This document shows, one piece after another, positions 47,931 to 60,330 of a stretch of 64,000 bases of DNA. The DNA comes from Coffea arabica. Lineage: Eukaryota; Streptophyta; Magnoliopsida; Gentianales; Rubiaceae. The position numbers and the translations under genes are program-made. The notes beneath the pieces are model-generated. The model had not been told where the DNA came from, did no database searches, and saw only the letters and a list, made by a program, of their open reading frames with translations. The DNA lies in the NCBI RefSeq assembly GCF_036785885.1, contig NC_092320.1, positions 16,245,557 through 16,309,556 on the forward strand, in the 5' to 3' direction. Each line of letters opens with the position of its first letter. Position 1 is the stretch's first letter.

Positions 47931-48431
47931 TAGGACTGTTAATGGAGTCGGGTCAACCCAAACTCAGTCTATTGAGTTAAAAAAAAAAAACTCATTGAAC
48001 CTAAATTTTAATTGGTCCGAATAGAGATTTAGCTTAAATATTAGGCCCGAATTAAATGTAAATCGAGTTTGGATCATACTAGATTCAATCTCGATTAAAG
48101 TCTAGCCTATATATAAGTATAATTATATATGTAAAATATATAAAATAATATCTATAATTATACATATTACGACATAAAATGTTAATAATTTTTATATAAA
48201 TTTGTATTAATTCATAATTATAAAATACATATTATACATAATTATGTATTTAATTATGAATTTGGATCAAACCCAATTTGAAACCAAAATTTATATAATA
48301 GTATGAGTTGAGTTTGAACTTACTAATATGAGCTCGAATCGTAAAAGTCCAAAGGCCAAAAGTTCATATAATTTGTGAGCCAAGTTTGGCCTTGCTAAAA
48401 CGTAGTTCAAAAAGCCCAATTGGCATCCCCA
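47931..48431. mobile_element. Non-autonomous hAT-type element 4
   Basis: 501 bp with ends TAGGACTGTTAATGG and CCAATTGGCATCCCCA (imperfect inverted repeats). It is flanked by a perfect 8-bp duplication ATAATATT (47923-47930 and 48432-48439). Subterminal GAGTTNGG-like repeats surround an A/T-rich core. No transposase. Confidence 0.85.
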
Positions 48432-48477
48432 ATAATATTACCCCATTATTTGATTGTCTTGTTTTGAGAAAACATTA

Positions 48478-48640
48478 TTGGGCTTGTTTAGATACAACTT
48501 TTATTTTCAAAAAAATAAAGACTTGCATCATAAACATATTTTGATAACCATCTTTTTATATTTTTAATTATATTTTCATCTCACATATATCACATCATAA
48601 AAATGTCACAATATATATTTGCAAATAATCTCCTATTTAA
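48478..48640. mobile_element. Decayed GTTTGGAT-type MITE
   Basis: Starts GCTTGTTTAGATACAA and carries TTTTTATATTTTTAATTATA and CACATATATCACATCA, the internal order of the MITEs near 59.3 and 60.2 kb. The right end is eroded. Confidence 0.5.
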
Positions 48641-49193
48641 GCACACACACTGTTTGTCTAGAATACTCATCTATAGTAATTTTTTATAAATACTCCAAGA
48701 ACACTATACATTATCTAAAAAAATACCCAAAACAATACACAAAAATTGCTAAAATGCCTAAAACACTCACACAGCTATATGCATTTCCACATCAACCACC
48801 ACGACCTACTACTCTTCATCTCCCTCTCCATCCTCTATCTATTTTCTTTCCTTAACCACCTATCCCCTTCTTCTATGTCTCCTATTATCTTTTTCATCTT
48901 CTTTTTCTTATGACCAAAATTGTAGGAAAAAGGGCCCGAGAAGTAATAAAGAGAGGGTAAACAAAGGGGATTGGAAGAAATAAGGTGGCTGGAGGAAGGT
49001 GGGGAAAGGATAGTTGGAGAAAAAAAAGAGAGGAGGGAAGGGTGTGGAAAATGTGGCAGAGATAGAAATAGTGGGTGGCGAGGGAAAAGAAATAGGAAAG
49101 GAGGGGGAAAGAGGACGCGGAAGATGTCGAAGGAGTGGAGAAGTAATTTTACTATGATCTCTAAAAATACACTAATAACACATTAAAAATATA

Positions 49194-50303
49194 GGATAAT
49201 TTCAAAAACCTCCCTTGAGGTTTTTGACAATTTCACTCATATTCCTTCAGATTTGAATAATTACACTAATCTCCCTTCAACAGTAAAATAACTATAATGT
49301 TCTTCACTTTTACATAATTTCAACAAACGACAAAACCTTACAACTATAATCAAATTTTCATTCTAAAGCAACGGCTACCAAACAAACAAACTCTTCCCCT
49401 CCCTCTCAGTGCCTCACTTTTCTGTCTTCTGTCTTTTTCCTCTCATCATCCATTTTTTGTTCCACAGCCGCCATCCACACTACAATTTGAAACATCCTGA
49501 ATCCTTGCTAGTAAGGAAATAGGCCTCTTTTTTTATTTTATTTTTGTTTTTTTTTTCTATTTTTTGTAAGTATTGTAGAATTGAAATTGCCAAATGACAA
49601 GTTGGAGGAGTAAATTTGTTGTCAAACTAAATGAAAATGAAAATGATGGTGGTGATATAGACTACAAATAAGAAAAAAAAGTAATGGCTAAAAAAAGGAC
49701 ATGAATTGAGGATTGGTGAAGGTTACCCTATTATGTTGATTGTGCAAAATAGATTTTTGGATTATAAAAGTTGCAATCGGATTTGCCTACAGATATAGGA
49801 TTTGGTCGCTAGTATTGCTCTAGGCTGCTCTGTGTTGGCATTCTTGATGGGTTAGATTATTTTAGCATTAAGAATGTTGTAAACATTAGGATTGAAGTTT
49901 AAACAGTGACATTGGTCAATTCAAATATTGAATTTAGCCCTAGAAAAATAAGGGTAAATACTAGGTTGGAAGCTTTGGAACAACGAAAGTGGGAGATATT
50001 GGGTTGTCAAAATTGTAAGAATATAAAGATCAAGTTGAGATGGACAAGTTGAGGTGAATTGTTGAATTTGTCAAGATAGTGGTTATACCGTTTGCAATGG
50101 TTGTAGCGTGGATGAAAGCCATAAGTGAGTTTTTTTTCTTCTAACAAAAGGGTATTTTAGGAGTTTTGAGGACAAATTTAGCATATTGGATTTATATTGT
50201 TACTGAAATACTTACAATTGGGGAGGTAAGCATAATTTTTTAAACTAAAGAGGAGCTACCTGCAATAATCAGATACCTTAAGGAAGGTGTCTGAAATTAT
50301 CCC
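49194..50303. mobile_element. Mutator-like non-autonomous element
   Basis: Left end GGATAATTTCAAAAACCTCC, right end AGGTGTCTGAAATTATCC (inverted), about 1.1 kb long. No transposase, and the flanks do not show a clean 9-bp duplication. The terminal motif is shared with 44724-45678 and 60832-61776. Confidence 0.65.
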
Positions 50304-50693
50304 TAAAAACAAAGTGAGGGATGGCCAAGAATAGTCAAAACGGAAAGATAAAAGGTTATTGCGTGCGTGTGTGTTTTTTTTTTAGTGTTATTGGAGCTAT
50401 TTTTTCATGTGCTTTTGAGGGTTAGTTCTGTTGATTTTATTTTAAAAATTTTGACTTTTTTAAAGGAAACCAATCGAACAATTTGTACATACTCATCACT
50501 ACTAGTTCTAGTTTCTATCTTTCTTTTTATAATTTCTACCACTTTTTTTGTGCCTCTATTGATCTCATGTCAAATCTATTAATTATTGGGAGCAATCACC
50601 ACAATAGAGAAAGGTAAAATGTTCATTTTAAACATGAGGTAGAATTTGAAATGTTTTAAATGTGACGCGGCACTATGTAGAAGTTAGTATTTA

Positions 50694-51627
50694 GGGCAAA
50701 AAGATTATTTAGCCCTCAAACTTTAAGGGTCTCATACTTTTAGTCCTCTAACCATTATTTGTATCTTTTTAACCCCTAAAATTATTTAAAATGTGTACTC
50801 ATACCCCTTTCGTCAATTTAAACCATTAACTTTAGGGAAATATAGTTCAAAATGGCGTAGTTTTGATCTTCTTCTTCCTCAAATCAAAACCGGTGACTAT
50901 TGATCTATTCATTACCAATCAAAGGCCATTGACATGTAAACCCTTGGATTTCATCTTTTGCATATACTTCAAATTTTGGCTTAGTTTTCAATGCATCTCA
51001 CTAGATAAGACTAGATTTGAAGTCAAATATGGTAGTTCTATCTCCATTTTACAAATCTTTCACTAGGTCTTTTGGATTTTATATCAAAATGTTCCTTAGT
51101 GCATGAAGAGTTTAAATCGAGAAAGAATTTGACATAAAATGCTCCAAATTGTCATGAGTTAACTAGTATTTTTTCAACCTTTTGCATTTACTTCAAAACC
51201 TAATATGTCCATTTTTTACTATTTTATATCGATGAACTCTTCATTTCATAAAGAATTTGGATACATGACTTATTTGTCTTACTTTTGTGTTGAATTAAAA
51301 ATCCTAAACCAGAGTTACTCTCTTTACTAACGTGCAAGAAAAAATTTCCATTTTCACTCGTGCATCGTATTTTTTTTTTAGTGCAAACGGAAGGATTCAA
51401 ACCCAAAATCTCTCACTTACACTCCCTCCTTCTAAACATCCAACATATTCCTTCCCTCCTCGTGCATCACATTTGATACTCTTTTCATTAACTTTAACAC
51501 CTCAAACGAACGAAGGAACTATAACTGTCCGTTTTGAATAGTTCAAGGGCCAAATAAGTACAATTAATAGTTTGAGGGCTAAAGTATAAAATTATTAAAA
51601 TTTGAGAGCCAAATGGGCTTTTTGCCC
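50694..51627. mobile_element. Mutator-like MITE with GGGCAAAAAG ends
   Basis: 934 bp. Ends GGGCAAAAAG and CTTTTTGCCC are perfectly inverted, and similarity continues inward over about 60 bp ('TTTAGCCCTCAAACT' and its complement). The flanks TAGTATTTA (50685-50693) and TGGTATTTG (51628-51636) agree at 7 of 9 bases, as for an aged 9-bp Mutator-type duplication. No transposase. Confidence 0.78.
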
Positions 51628-51636
51628 TGGTATTTG

Positions 51637-54387
51637 AATACGAACATCTTGAAATGACCACTGGAAACGTGGTGGCGCTCACACAATAGAATGATAATGA
51701 TAACAACGCTTTCTGTCTCAAGTTTGTGAACATTGGCCCTTCAAGAATCCGACAATTAAATTGGCTTCGTTCATGTTCGCCTCTATCTCTATCAGCGAAT
51801 AAATTCATTGGAGATATAAGATTTCTGGACATTATCAACCAAATAATGTCCTTCGTTTCTTTTTCAAAAGTTTGTTACGTAGAACATCAAGAACGGGACC
51901 AGAAAGCTTAGAACTTTGCTTTTTCTCTATCTTCATTGTTGACATGGAAGCACCCGTATCTAAAAGTAAATTCAGCTGCACCCTTAGCATGTCAAGTTAA
52001 GATGGGATCAGAAAGGAGGGGGGGGGGGGGGGAAGGAAAAAGTTAAGATGAGAAAGGGAAGAAAAAAAAAATAGCAAGGTTGCACTTCAATTTTTCAGTT
52101 TAAAGGATATTATAAACCTTACACGGAATAAGGAGAACGAAAGATTACTTTAAAGTCAACCAAATCTTTACCTTTACTTGATTAAAGTGTTTCTTTCCCC
52201 TGCAATTTCCACGGGATCATTATGCATTACATAGTACCATTAAACCTTTTAGGAAACTCAAGAAGTTTATTTCCAAAGAGTACTAATGAATAGTCTATTC
52301 AAAAATATGTTGAAATTAAAAAATTGAGTAGATATTATATCCAAAATTCGAAACAAGTCCAAATTGTGAAAAGAATATGCGATATATAAGATTTGAAATA
52401 AGTTTTAGCTGCCGAAATCGCAAAAGAGAGTGTTTCAGAATATACGAATGGGGAGGGTAAGGTGGTGGTGAGTTGAGGTGGAAGGACAGTGATAGAAGAG
52501 AGAAATACATATGTTTGTTTTGAGGTATGTATTCTAAAAAATTTGTGATGTTTTTAGAAGTTATTGTAGATAAAATTGTTTAAAAAGTTGGATAAAAAAA
52601 AAACCCTCAAAAAAAGCGGGGTACCAAACACAAATATTATTTGCTTGAGATTCATGTAGAAAATTATGTTCGCGAATCTTAGATTGTTCCATCTAGATTA
52701 TTTACCTGAGACTCCTAAAGAAAAAAAAATTGTTTTGAAGGCATAAGTTCGTAATCAAAATCGAGTGATTGATCAATTACTTCTATCTACCTAAATAAAT
52801 GAGCCTTAGTAAGTCAACAGAAATCAAAAATCAAAACAGGATAATCAATCGAAACTGCGCAACAGCTAAAATTTTTTAAAAGTTTGATGATTAGTTCACA
52901 TGAATCATTTGAATCAAACCAAAATTAATACCTCTCTGGAAGGAATTCTTAAAGGACTTCATGCATGATATGAAGATAAAAAAACCGGTCGAGACTTGTG
53001 AACATCTATTGACTTTCTCTCTAGTTGTTGTGTGCGTGCGTGTGAAAGTTGTTATTTTAATTACGTATATCTTCTCTCCTGAGCTGACATGTCTAATTGA
53101 ATAAAATTAAAAGAATTAAAAAAAATGAACTATTTGGATACTTGGATTTTACTCATAAGAAAAATCTTATATTAAGCGACATAAGATTTAAATAATAAAA
53201 ATAGAACTAAAAGATGATCTACTTTCTTGATTTTAAGAATTTTCATATTTATATCTATCATTTAAAATGTCATGATTTTCTATCGCATTTTATAAATGGA
53301 CTCTTTTTTTAATACAACTTGATCAGGGGGATTTTGCTTGGTTTCGGCCTTTGTATGGACCGGAGGGTGAATCTAATTCGTAACTTATACTTATGATGGT
53401 TTTTCTTCCATAATCAAAACTCGATGTCCAAGGGCACTTATTTGCAATTTAGTGCCTTCGTTAGGCCCAATGATCAAGAAAGATTTCCTAAAATTCTTCT
53501 CACTTACAAGTTTAGGGTTCAAATTTTATACCTAATAATTAGGAATGAAAAAATATATGAAGAATTGGGAGGGTATATATATATAATTGTTACTATAAAA
53601 AAATTACTATCCTGTTACTGTATAAAATGTCAATTCTATATTAAGGACGTAATCAATTTAGGAACCTTTTCAATTCCACCAGTTGGTGGGCCATGAAATT
53701 GATTTGGGACTCTGATCTGACTCCCTCGTATGGTGGTTCTTCATATGAGAATGACAGGAATTGAAATGTCTCAGGATTAATGGGCTCCATTGGATTTCAA
53801 AAGTTTTTGTACTACCCTAGGAAATGGGTCCCCTTCGGGCCATAGGCAGTGAGGCCTTCAAACACATGGCATGCCTTGATTGTTTGGCTGGCCTCAATAA
53901 AAAAAATGAAAAAAATGTAGGTTCAGTGGTTTTGGTTGGGGGCTCTGCCTGAAAGTATAAATGCATGTTTTTTCGTTGTACTAGCACTTGGTAGTAGTGG
54001 CCTGCGAAAAAAGCTGCAAGTGCATTTACTGGAGCAGTGTTCATCCAACCACGGAATTTGGATTATAAGGTCCCACTTCACCTGAAGAGAACTTCTTGGT
54101 GAAAATTTCACCAAATGGGCTGATCTACATCGTCCATTTGATCACGTTTATAATGTAAGGACACGTTCAGATATATTTCAAGTGTTATATTTTTAAAAAT
54201 ATAAAATTAATTAAAATAAATATAATATAATATAATATAATAAAAAAATAGATAAAATAAAATTAAAAAATATATAAATATAAGGAAGGATAATAGCTAT
54301 TAAAATATACGTACACATAATAGATTTGATAAATATTAAACGTGTTAACGAATGCTCTGCATACGTCAGCTAGAAAAAATCTTACTA
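51637..54387. other. Intergenic, no supported gene
   Basis: A run of about 15 G at 52018-52032 and AT-rich tracts. The overlapping minus-strand ORFs at 53817-54114 (75 and 63 codons) have no motif I recognise. An (ATATA)n tract lies at about 54215-54245. Confidence 0.5.
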
Positions 54388-54716
54388 TTCCCTCCGTCTC
54401 ACTTTGATAGTCTTGTTTTTCTTTTTCGTCTATCCCAAATTGTAGTCCACTTTTCAATTGAAGAATGTTGTTGTATTTTAATTTTTCTAAAATACCCTTA
54501 TTCAATGTAAGTTGTTGTTACTATAAACCTACCCCATTTAATAAGAGTTGATTCTTTTTTTACCATCAATTCAAGTTCCCATAAAGTTGTACTCTAATTA
54601 ATGTGAGGGTATTTTAGAAAAATAGCTACCTAAATTGATTGTTCCAACAAAATTAATTACTTTTTATTAAACTGTGTAAAAAAAAAATCAGAATTATCAA
54701 AGTGGGATGGAGGGAG
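54388..54716. mobile_element. Stowaway-like MITE (Tc1/mariner)
   Basis: 329 bp with ends TTCCCTCCGTCTCACTTTGA and TCAAAGTGGGATGGAGGGAG, the typical plant Stowaway termini (CTCCCTCCGT), between TA dinucleotides at 54386-54387 and 54717-54718. No transposase. Confidence 0.9.
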
Positions 54717-55208
54717 TATTATATACATTGATATATACAACATTCATGAATTACATGCATTAAATAAACTATATTGTCATATAACAGTTTGTCTGTCAGC
54801 TAACTGGTAAGAAGTATTATTGTGGTGCAAACAAACAGGGGTACTATTGTACTTGGGAATTTGGATAAGGATAAGAAAAAAGAAGGGGAAAGATATTTTT
54901 GTTGAAAGGTTGGAAAGGAAAAAATGAAGAGGAGTAGCTGTACGATATTTAGACATCAAAGAATTCGTGATTTGTAACAATTAATTTCTGTTTCCATATT
55001 TTGGTTCATTGTCTAATAAAAAGTTTTGATGTTAATGATAGAAATGTCTTCTTTCACCATCTCTTCTTTTCTTAGAAAAAAGAAAAACAATATTACAAAG
55101 TTAAAAAAACAAATATGAAATAAAAAGATAAGATTTTAAGATCTAGGATAAAATAACCATACATAACTTTGCCAAATGTGTATCATTACTATAGTTGATG
55201 TTTAGTTC

Positions 55209-56470
55209 GTCGACTCTTTTGGAATGGAATATAATAAATATATTATAAATCACATTGTAAATGATAGTTATTGGCTATTTGTAAATGGGATATAAGAAAT
55301 TTTCACTAATTAAATATATTAGTAAATTTAGTCTAACTGATTAATAATTTCCATTAGTAAACATGTATAATTATTAGTATAATTGATAATATTAATTATA
55401 TTACATAAATTAATATACATTATATAATACATATAACTAATAATAATATTATTATAAGTTTGTAACTAATAAAATTAAATATAAATGTACAAATGTTATA
55501 GTATAAATATATAATTATAATTATATAATATATACAAATATTTTATATAAATATAATATATATTACATACTAAATATAGTTATTATTATATTTAAAATAA
55601 TAATTATAATTATAATAATAAAACTTATTAATATTACATACATGTATATATTGTAGTTATATGCACATATAATATACATTTATAAATATACGTATATATT
55701 ATAAATATATTATTATATAATATTAATAAATTTATAATATATATTACATAAAATAATTATAATATATAGTTATATAATGTAATAATATCATTATTATAAG
55801 TTTGTAACTAACTAAATTAAATATTATATATATAATTAATTATAATTATACAAATGTTATAATATAAATATATAATTATAATTATATAATATATAAATAT
55901 TAATTGTACTAATATTTTATATAAATATAATGCAAATTAATTAGATATAGTTATTATATATTATTATATTTAAAAAATAAAAATAAATATAATTATATAA
56001 TTTATTAATATCACATATATGTATTTATTATAATTATATGCACATATAATATACATTTATAAATATACATATATATTATAAATATATTATTATATAATAT
56101 TAAGAAATTTATAATATATACTCTATAAATATAATTATATTTAACTAAATAATTATAATATATATTTATATAATATACTAATATTATAATAAAATATATA
56201 ATTATAATATGTTATATATATGTATATATTATAATATAAATATAAATATATAATATATATAAATATTAATTATACTAAATATTATGTAATTATAAGATTT
56301 TGGAATCACACATGGGTTTTGGACAAAACCCACCATTTTACTAAGGAATGGAGGGATGCCAAATTTTTAAAAATCATTCCAAAATTTTAATTTCCATATC
56401 AGTGAATCAAACACCAATTATGAAGTTTATTCCATTACTTGATTCCGATACCCTTTTACCAAACGCCCCC
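55209..56470. repeat. Almost pure A/T tract with an internal tandem duplication
   Basis: Between about 55350 and 56290 there are very few G or C bases. Two segments (about 55439-55785 and 55786-56125) share the same order of motifs, including TTATAAGTTTGTAACTAA and TATATGCACATATAATATAC. The borders (GTTTAGTTCG left, TTTTACCAAACGCCCC right) weakly resemble transposon ends, so the whole may be one decayed non-autonomous element. Confidence 0.6.
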
Positions 56471-56473
56471 TTA

Positions 56474-57416
56474 GGCTCCGTTTGATAACACTGAATCTGA
56501 ATTCTGAATACTGAATACTGAAATAATTAATTTGCTGAATTTTAAGCACTGAAAAGAGATATATGAATGTCTGAATCTTAATGCTGAATCTATTTATAGT
56601 GTTTGATAAATATTCATAACTTAATGCTTAATAAGTTAAATTGTACAATTTTACCCTTCTATCTTTTAATCCAAAAAGGAAATAGAACTTATGATTTAAT
56701 TAACTTAAAATTGTTAAGTATGAAAATGACAATGATTGTGAAGAGCAATGCATACAATGACAATATTTCTTTGTATGGGAAAAGAGTATGGTTTCATCAT
56801 TTTGAAAATGGGAAAACAAGCTTTTAATACTCCAAAAGCACGTTCAATTACATTTCTCAATCTTGCATGTGCTTGGTTAAAGCGTTTTTCTTTTGATCTT
56901 GGACGAGAAGCATTTTGAAAATTAGACAACCAATATCTAATATTTCGATATGGTGTCATAAAGCCACGTGTGTGTGGATAAGCTGCATCACATAAATAAT
57001 ATTTATCTGCACAAAAATATATATATCAAAATAAAAATGTTTGTGGATGAAAATTACTGCAAAAAAAAAAATACTATTGTTAAAAAAAATTTTTGAATAG
57101 AGAATATCAGGTTGTTTTGTCGAATTAGATAAGGATTTTGAATAGGGAATATTAGGTTGTTTAATTAGATAAGGAATTTGAATGTAATTAACAAATAGGG
57201 ATATATTTGATAGATAAGATAAAGTAGTTGAAGTAAATCTCTTGATTCTTATCAAATTAAGCATTCAACTACGATTCTTGTGCTGAAAAAAATACATACA
57301 AATTCAGCACCACTTAATAAGTTCAGCAGGTGAATTTTTATTTATCAAACACCTACGACATCTGAATGTCTGAATGAATTCAGTTTCAACACTTTTTTAT
57401 GTTATCAAACAGGTAC
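56474..57416 (-). mobile_element. PIF/Harbinger derivative, copy 1
   Basis: 943 bp beginning GGCTCCGTTTGATAACA and ending GTTATCAAACAGGTAC, flanked by the Harbinger target TTA (56471-56473 and 57417-57419). The minus strand retains one exon of a DDE_Tnp_4-type transposase. The rest of the transposase and the Myb-like gene are missing, so it is non-autonomous. Confidence 0.88.
56714..57006 (-). pseudogene. Harbinger transposase exon fragment (copy 1)
   Basis: Reads KYYLCDAAYPHTRGFMTPYR after an AG acceptor, then RYWLSNF, a basic linker and ARLRNVIERAFGVLKACFPI, ending IALHNHCHFHT. These are hallmarks of the C-terminal half of plant PIF/Harbinger transposases (the D of LCDAAYP and the E of RNVIERAFG). 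The frame is open but isolated. Confidence 0.85.
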
Positions 57417-57419
57417 TTA

Positions 57420-58348
57420 GGCTCCGTTTGATAACACTGAATCTGAATTCTGAATACTGAAATAATTAATTTGCTGAATTTTAAGCACTGAAAAGAGATA
57501 TATGAATGTCTGAATCTTAATGCTAAATCTATTTATACTGTTTGATAAATATTCATAACTTAATGTTTAATAAGTTAAATTGTACAATTTTACCCTTCTA
57601 TCTTTTAATCCAAAAAGGAAATAGAACCTATAATTTAATTAATTTAAAATTATTAGGTATGAAAATGACAATGATTGTGAAGAGCAATGCATTCAGTGAC
57701 AATGTTTCTTTGTGTGAGAAAAGGGTATGATTTCATCATTTTGAAAATGGAAAAACGAGCTTTTAATACTGCAAAAGCACGTTCAATTACATTTCTCAAT
57801 CTTGCATGTGTTTGGTTAAAGCGTTCTTCTTTTGATTTTGGACGAGAAGTATTTCGAAAATCAGATAACCAATATCTAATATTTCGATATGGTGTCATAA
57901 AGCCACATGTGTGTGGATAAGCTGCATCACATAAATAATATTTATCTGCACAAAAAAATATCAAAATATAAATGTTTGTGGATGAAAATTACTGCAAAAA
58001 AATACTATTGTTAAAAAAAAATTTTGAATAGAAAATATCAGGTTGTTTTGTTTTATTAGATAAGGATTTTGAATAGGGAATATTAGGTTGTTTAATTAGA
58101 TAAGGATTTTGAATGTAATTAACAAACATGGATATATTTGGTAGATAAAATAAAGTAGTTGAAGTAAATCTCTTGATTCTTATCAAATTAAGCATTCAGC
58201 TACGATTCTTGTGCTGAAAAAAATACATACAAATTCAGCACCACTTAATAAGTTCAGCAGGTGAATTTTTATTTATCAAACACCTACAACATCTGAATGT
58301 TTGAATGAATTCAATTTCAGCACTTTTTTTATGTTATCAAACAGGCAC
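57420..58348 (-). mobile_element. PIF/Harbinger derivative, copy 2, abutting copy 1
   Basis: 929 bp, same ends and inner order as copy 1. It is separated from copy 1 only by the TTA at 57417-57419 and bounded on the right by TTA at 58349-58351. Similarity to copy 1 is high throughout with scattered substitutions and small indels. Confidence 0.88.
57653..57964 (-). pseudogene. Harbinger transposase exon fragment (copy 2)
   Basis: Same exon as in copy 1 (DKYYLCDAAYPHTCGFM through CIALHNHCHFHT). Over the 81 residues from MTPYRN onward it differs from copy 1 at about 15 positions, mostly unlike residues, which argues against selection on the protein. Confidence 0.85.
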
Positions 58349-58351
58349 TTA

Positions 58352-58787
58352 GTCTTTCAAACTCTTCCTTGAGAGTTTGGTGTGGCGACCGCAACTAAAC
58401 AGAGGATGGGCTCTCTCATGGCCCAAATTGTCGCCGAAGTATGTTTCCACAAAGTATCCAAATTTCAAATCATCAAATGCTAACAAGCAGAAACGAATAA
58501 AAAACTATGGGCCTTAAACTTGTTAGCTATGATGGAATCAAGGCAAACTTTGTTGGGCTCATCACGCTAGATTCACTTCTTTCGTAATTCCTGTATAAGA
58601 ATTAGACGGGCTACCTGAAGGCAAACCAAAAGGCCCACAAACTTTGAGCAATGGCTGTGTATGAGACATGCTTATGTCCAAATTCCAAAGCCCAAAAAAA
58701 GACCTCATTTGGATGGTTATTTTGGTAAATAAAATCTCTGCCATCACGATTGGTAATGTACCAGATCTCACTACTGTCTCGAAGACA
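58352..58787. other. Intergenic, no gene seen
   Basis: Less AT-rich than its surroundings (GTGTGGCGACCGCAACTAAA near 58379), but I see no protein motif. Confidence 0.4.
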
Positions 58788-59137
58788 ATTTTTATGCCAA
58801 TCTCATGGTTAAAATGAGTTTGAATTTGCAGTTAATGGTCAATTTATTTTGCATTCCTCTAAATCCCCTTTAAGTTTATGTTATTAACAAATATAAGGGT
58901 GTTTCTTTTTTTTTAAAAAAAAATTAAATGGATTCGACTCTGGTTATTACTGTAGGTCAGGACATGATCCTATTTTTATGCTAATCTTATGGTTAAAATG
59001 AGTTTGAATTTGCAATTAAAAGTCACTCTATTTTACATTCCTCTAAATCCACTTGAGTTTATGTTATTTTTCCTTTTGATGAAAAAAAAGTTTGGACAGA
59101 TTCGACTCCGATCACTCTCATTAGTCAGGACATATTG
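58788..59137. repeat. Tandem duplication, 2 units of about 180 bp
   Basis: Both units contain 'ATGGTTAAAATGAGTTTGAA', 'CATTCCTCTAAATCC', 'GATTCGACTC' and 'GTCAGGACAT' in that order (from about 58788 and 58971). The 'TTCGACTCCGATCACT' block also occurs inverted near 36360-36376, so this is a dispersed repeat. Confidence 0.8.
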
Positions 59138-59311
59138 TTGGAACCATACGTCGCTTATGAAAGTTCTTACACATTACTCACCCACACAACCCTTAATCAC
59201 ATCAATAGTATAATTTAAATACATGATCTTTTGTCAAAAAAGTGGCTCGTCCTTGTCATTTGATTAACTTGTGTTGGCAGGTGCTTCTTAGCATTGTAGC
59301 AGTATAATAGT

Positions 59312-60330
59312 AGTGTTTGGATACTAAATTTTTTCAAATAATATTTCGCTTATATCATAATCACATTTCCTAATTTACCTTTTTATATTTTTAATTATCT
59401 TTTTATCTTACATATATCACATCACAAAAAGTGATACAGTAATTATTTTAAATAATATTTCAAATAATAAAAGATTATATGCCGTTACATTGGTGTTTGG
59501 ATAAACTTGTCTGTGAAATAAAAAAGAATAATATATAAAAAAAATTTCATAAACCTATTATTGGAAAACTCTACCGGGCAATGGAAGTAATCCGGATAAA
59601 TACCCCCGAAAAGTGCAAAAGAGTGATTCTCCCAATAATGAAATGGGTCCAATGTGATTAGCCAGGGATACGGTGGTGGAGATGTCACGAGATGAGATCA
59701 AAAGCCACTTTGTTGGATTGCATGCACGGCATGGCCATTTTCTGCTGGTTCCTACTTGTCCGCTTCTCTTCTTTAAATAATCATATCATCTGCTGTTACA
59801 ATTCCATGGTATTGGTAGCAATATGTTTGTTTACTTCCCATCAAGAAAGTATGGCATCCGTGAGAGACAGCTTCTTGTTGAGAAATGACATTAGGTTTGG
59901 AGCAAGTGACCAACCAAGACCTTTTCCCTTTTTCTTTCTTTTTTTTTTTTTTCTTGTTTGGCTAGTTCATAGATTAGACATCTAACCTTTCATATATGCT
60001 TTTAATCTTTGTTTGAATTTGGATTCGGAACAATAATAGATCTGTTTGGATTGTAAATTATTTGAGATATTTTTACTGTAACACTTTTTGTGATGTGATG
60101 TATGTGAGATAAAAAGATAATTGAAAAGATAAAAAAGTGTGTTGAAAATTGTAATGATAATAGTGGGAGTGTTTGGATACCAAAATTATTCCAAATAATA
60201 TTTCGCTTGCATCACAAACACATTTCCCAACCTACCTTTTTATATTCTCAATCACCTTTTTATCTCACATATATCATATCACAAAAAGTGCTACAGTATT
60301 TATTTCAAATAATACACTATCCAGACAAAC
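59312..60330. mobile_element. Cluster of three GTTTGGAT-type MITEs
   Basis: One copy starts at 59312 (right end eroded, about 59470). A reversed, truncated copy lies at about 60045-60165. A nearly complete copy at about 60170-60330 starts GTGTTTGGATACC and ends ATCCAGACAAACCC. All share the block 'CACATCACAAAAAGTG' or its complement, and the last two lie head to head. The stretch 59470-60045 between them holds no supported gene. Confidence 0.7.
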
